Source: Proteobacteria bacterium ST_bin11
GTDB lineage: Bacteria > Pseudomonadota > Gammaproteobacteria > Methylococcales > Methylomonadaceae
Direction of reading: 5' to 3'
Assembly: GCA_002083615.1 (NCBI GenBank)
Contig: MSXO01000020.1
Location: 1-64,000 of the forward strand
Length of the DNA stretch: 64,000 nucleotides
The notes beneath the pieces were generated by a model. It was not told the DNA's origin. It did no database searches and was given only the letters and a program-made list of their open reading frames with translations. Of the stretch, positions 60,747 to 64,000 are shown piece by piece. Numbering within the stretch: the stretch's first letter is position 1; each line of letters opens with the position of its first letter. Both the position numbers and the translations under genes were made by a program.

Positions 60747-63700
60747 ATGCATTTGAGCTTTTACCGGTATATTTTTCTAACAGCAGCGATGGTTGTGTCG
60801 GGGTGGGCGGCGCTGCGTCTAGCCTTGCCGCCGGGCTATGCCAGTCCGATTTGGCCGCCGGCCGGTATAGCGCTGGCTGCGGCGCTGGTCTGGGGCTACA
60901 AGATCTGGCCGGGGATATGGTTCGCATCGTTCCTGACTAATCTGTTTTATGGATATGATCTAAGCGGCTCTTTGACGCCGCAGACGGTTTTCGTAGCGAT
61001 GGGTATCGCTGCGGGTAGCAGTTTGCAAGCACTGGCCGGTGCGTGGTTGTCCCAACGCTTTATGGAGCCGGGCGTGCCGCGTCTTGATACCGGCAAAACT
61101 ATCTTTCGGTATGTAATATTGGTTGGGCCGCTGAGTTGCTTGATCGGCGCTTGCGTCGGGATTGGTACATTAATGGGCTTCGCTGTATTAACCGCTTCTG
61201 CCATCGCGCCAGCTTGGTGGAATTGGTGGATAGGCGATTGTCTGGGAACCATTATCATATCGCCGTTGGTATTTTGCTTGTTTGCCGAGCCAAGAATGTT
61301 ATGGCGCCCCAGATTACAGGGTGTGGCAGTGCCAATGGTGGCTATGCTGGCCGGACTGATAGTGACCTTCGTATTGGTTTTAAGGGCGGAAGACAGCCGG
61401 TTACAACTGCAGTTCGATAGCAATGCCAGTGCAGTCAACAAAGCCTTGGCGGAGAACTTTGCCGCAGCGTTGAAGGCGTCCTTGTCGCTTGATAGTTTTT
61501 TTCAAGCAGTCGGCCCGGTGGACCGGGATAAGTTCGGGGTTTTTGCCAATAGCGTACTCACCCAGAATAAGCATATTCAAGCGTTGAGTTGGGTGTCGCG
61601 GATCGCGAACGAACAGCGGGCGTCTTACGAACAGTCGTTCCTCGACCAAGGGTTTAAAGATTTTACGATCAAGGAGCTTGGTGCCGACCGCCAGTTTATC
61701 AAGGCCCAAGAGCGTGCCGAGTATTTTCCGGTCACCTACATCGAGCCTTTCGCGTCAAATAGCCTGGCTTTAGGTTTTGATTTGAGTTCCGAGTCGGTTC
61801 GCAGGGAAGCCTTAACGGAAGCCAGAGCCAATAAGGCAGTCAGCGTCACCCGACCCATCCAGCTGGTGCAAGACGGACAGGCCAATCAAGCGGTTTTGTT
61901 AGTCATGCCGCAGTATCTCGCTAAGAGCTCAGGCATGGAATCCGTGCTTACCGGTTTTTTGTCGACAGTCGTACGGATTGATTCCTTGGTAAATGCTGCC
62001 ATGCAGGGGTTAGCGCTTGAAGATATGAATGTGGCGATTCATTATTACGATGCTGAGAACCGCACCTCCTTGATGTATGGGGCCCTGAAAGCGGCGAAGA
62101 CAGGCCTAACCGAGTCCAGACAATCCATTCGCTTTGCTAACCGCACCTTGGAGATTATTGTCCAACCAGAGGCCGCATTCCTTTCGACCCATGCCTCCTT
62201 GCTACCATGGATGGTGTTATTGGGCGGATTGTTGTTTACCATGCTACTCAGTGCGTATCTATTATCCGCTACCGGTAGGGCGGCTACGATAGCGGCACTG
62301 GTCGATAAGCGTACTGCTCAGCTTGATGCGGCAAATTCAAGCTTAAAGAATGCGTATATCAGTTTGGCCGAGAAAGGCCAAAAACTTCATGATTTGTACG
62401 AGCTATCGCCGTTAGGCATCGCTTTGTTGGATGTGCACGGCAAATTCGTTGAATTCAATTATGCGTTTCAACGGATGACGGGGTACACGTTGGAGGAGCT
62501 CAAACAACTCGATTATCTGAGCTTATCCGCCGATAAAGAGCAGGATTTGGATGAACAATTAACTTGGTTGGCGAAAACCGGACAATACGGTTCCGATGAA
62601 GCCACGTTCATACATAAAAAAGGCAGGCCGGTGTCATTGCAACTGAGCGGCACCAAAGTTGCCGGTGCCGAAGGTCGCGATTATATTTGGTTCATTGCCG
62701 AGGACGTAACGCAAGCCAAAGCCAACAAAGAGGTGCTGCGGCAAAGTGAGTTGAAATATCGAAAGCTATTCAATAGTTCGCATGATGCGGTGATGATGGT
62801 CGACGATACCCGATTTCTGGATTGTAATCAGGCCACCTTGGATTTATTCGGCTACGATGCGGTTTCCGATTTTTGCCGTTTGCACCCGGGTAATGTTTCT
62901 CCCCCAAACCAAGCAGACGGCAGAGATTCGCTAGAGTTGGCAAACCAGAATATGGCCACAGCGATCAAAAACGGGCATCTGGAATTTGAGTGGCTACATC
63001 GACGTACGGACGGAAGTGTGTTTCCCGCGCATGTCACCCTGACGCGGATTAGTTTGGACGGCCATTTGGTTTTACAAGGCGTGGTTCGCGATCTTAGCGA
63101 GCAGAAACGGGCTGAACAGGCTTTGATCGAAGCAAAAGAAGTGGCCGAGACCATGGCGGCATTTAAATCGGAGTTCCTGGCAAATATGTCGCACGAAATC
63201 CGCACCCCGATGAATGCGGTGATTGGCTTGTCGCAGTTGGCTTTGAATAAGCCGGTATCGGACGAGGTGAGGGACTATCTGCAAAAAATCCACGGCAGCT
63301 CGGAAAGTTTACTTTCTGTGCTTAACGATATTCTCGACTTCTCCAAAATAGAGGCCGGTAAATTGGGTGTCGAACAAGCCGAATTCAACCTGAATTATGT
63401 GTTGGACAACCTGCGCAATTTGTTTGCCTTATCCGCAGAGGAAAAAGGCCTGGACTTCAAGATAGAGGTCGCGTCCGATGTACCTCTTAGCTTGGAGGGT
63501 GATGCCCTGCGTTTGCAACAGATTCTCTCCAACCTATTGGGCAATGCGCTGAAGTTCACCGAGCGCGGCTTCGTTACCTTGCGAGTGGCTTTGCTTGATT
63601 TGCACAAAGTGCATGTCAAGCTACGTTTTAGCGTAATCGATACCGGTATCGGGATTCCCGCAGAGGATATGCCCAAGTTGTTTAAGGCCTTTAGTCAACT

Positions 63701-64000
63701 GGATGCGTCGATTACTCGTCGTTTTGGTGGCAGCGGATTGGGGTTGGCCATCAGCCATAAGCTTCTGCAATTGATGGGCAGCGATTTTAATGTCGAAAGT
63801 CAGCCGGGGCTGGGTTCGAATTTTAGTTTTGACTTATTGCTCGGGGTTGCCGAGCAGCAAGAGGCCTTACCGGCGGCCCGACCGCATTCTGAAACCAAGG
63901 CCGGCGGATTGGCGAAGACGCTTGGCGAGAGAGGTCGCGCGTTGCGGGATACGCGGATTCTGGTGGCCGAAGATCATCTTATCAATCAGAAAGTATTGAA
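60747..64000 (+). CDS. MASE1-CHASE-PAS hybrid sensor histidine kinase, cut by the window edge
   Basis: Open frame from ATG 60747 to the last base (at least 1084 codons). Order: MASE1 membrane sensor with about eight helices (1-215; SPIWPPAGIALAAAL), a CHASE-like extracytoplasmic domain (about 220-490; IQALSWVSRI, FPVTYIEPF, GFDLSSESVRREAL), a helix, two PAS domains (about 545-790), HisKA with FLANMSHEIRTPMNAVIGLS, HATPase_c (NLLGNALKFTERG, DTGIGI, GGSGLGLAIS) and the beginning of a receiver (ILVAEDHLINQKVL). The ribosome site is weak. Such kinases are complex signal integrators; the signal and partner are unknown. Confidence 0.93.
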   Translation, partial: MHLSFYRYIFLTAAMVVSGWAALRLALPPGYASPIWPPAGIALAAALVWGYKIWPGIWFASFLTNLFYGYDLSGSLTPQTVFVAMGIAAGSSLQALAGAWLSQRFMEPGVPRLDTGKTIFRYVILVGPLSCLIGACVGIGTLMGFAVLTASAIAPAWWNWWIGDCLGTIIISPLVFCLFAEPRMLWRPRLQGVAVPMVAMLAGLIVTFVLVLRAEDSRLQLQFDSNASAVNKALAENFAAALKASLSLDSFFQAVGPVDRDKFGVFANSVLTQNKHIQALSWVSRIANEQRASYEQSFLDQGFKDFTIKELGADRQFIKAQERAEYFPVTYIEPFASNSLALGFDLSSESVRREALTEARANKAVSVTRPIQLVQDGQANQAVLLVMPQYLAKSSGMESVLTGFLSTVVRIDSLVNAAMQGLALEDMNVAIHYYDAENRTSLMYGALKAAKTGLTESRQSIRFANRTLEIIVQPEAAFLSTHASLLPWMVLLGGLLFTMLLSAYLLSATGRAATIAALVDKRTAQLDAANSSLKNAYISLAEKGQKLHDLYELSPLGIALLDVHGKFVEFNYAFQRMTGYTLEELKQLDYLSLSADKEQDLDEQLTWLAKTGQYGSDEATFIHKKGRPVSLQLSGTKVAGAEGRDYIWFIAEDVTQAKANKEVLRQSELKYRKLFNSSHDAVMMVDDTRFLDCNQATLDLFGYDAVSDFCRLHPGNVSPPNQADGRDSLELANQNMATAIKNGHLEFEWLHRRTDGSVFPAHVTLTRISLDGHLVLQGVVRDLSEQKRAEQALIEAKEVAETMAAFKSEFLANMSHEIRTPMNAVIGLSQLALNKPVSDEVRDYLQKIHGSSESLLSVLNDILDFSKIEAGKLGVEQAEFNLNYVLDNLRNLFALSAEEKGLDFKIEVASDVPLSLEGDALRLQQILSNLLGNALKFTERGFVTLRVALLDLHKVHVKLRFSVIDTGIGIPAEDMPKLFKAFSQLDASITRRFGGSGLGLAISHKLLQLMGSDFNVESQPGLGSNFSFDLLLGVAEQQEALPAARPHSETKAGGLAKTLGERGRALRDTRILVAEDHLINQKVL

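Overview
The window reads as chromosomal DNA of a gammaproteobacterium, most plausibly a methanotroph of the Methylococcales (Methylomonas-like). This rests on gene content and order: hemC-hemD-hemX-hemY, tesA divergent from an ybbA-ybbP type ABC exporter, ybiB-cyoE, M16-M16-rsmD-coaD-fdx, a two-subunit pyruvate carboxylase, and several secreted proteins ending in a VPLPxxxWLF-type PEP-CTERM sorting signal. It is an inference: no rRNA, tRNA or methane-oxidation gene is present.

Region 1 (1-5552) is the leader-distal part of a very large type I-F CRISPR array: 93 copies of a 28-nt repeat that look identical and 92 spacers of 32-33 nt. It runs off the left edge, so leader and cas genes are not visible. 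Two spacers encode the two conserved boxes of a phage/ICE-type tyrosine recombinase.

Region 2 (5553-14500) is an accessory patch of PEP-CTERM proteins (intact, frameshifted and internally deleted), a small lipoprotein, a decayed group II intron reverse transcriptase and a LuxR-type response regulator overlapping a hybrid histidine kinase. Two of the PEP-CTERM genes share one promoter layout: a C-rich palindrome exactly 23 nt before a -10-like hexamer.

Region 3 (14500-23300) holds a PliG-like secreted protein, a porin, an L,D-transpeptidase, a tightly overlapping light-repair operon (DUF2389, photolyase, a 49-residue DUF2256 protein, a second photolyase-related protein), an HtrA-type protease and small exported proteins.

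Region 4 (23500-48350) is mostly housekeeping: tadA and Sua5, pyruvate carboxylase subunits, acetyltransferase and glycosyltransferase genes, tesA and its ABC exporter, ubiD, two response regulators with phosphatase and HD-GYP outputs, the hem operon, an AT-rich methyltransferase, acylphosphatase and rlmKL.

Region 5 (48353-51504) is a second accessory island. It has a solitary CheD whose catalytic cysteine is serine, then three minus-strand integron gene cassettes with recognisable attC sites but no integrase, enclosed by a pair of long inverted repeats. Region 6 (51505-64000) returns to core genes (FKBP isomerase, lytic transglycosylase, tandem PilZ, ybiB-cyoE, M16 peptidases, rsmD, coaD, ferredoxin, zinc alcohol dehydrogenase) and ends inside a large MASE1-CHASE-PAS hybrid kinase.
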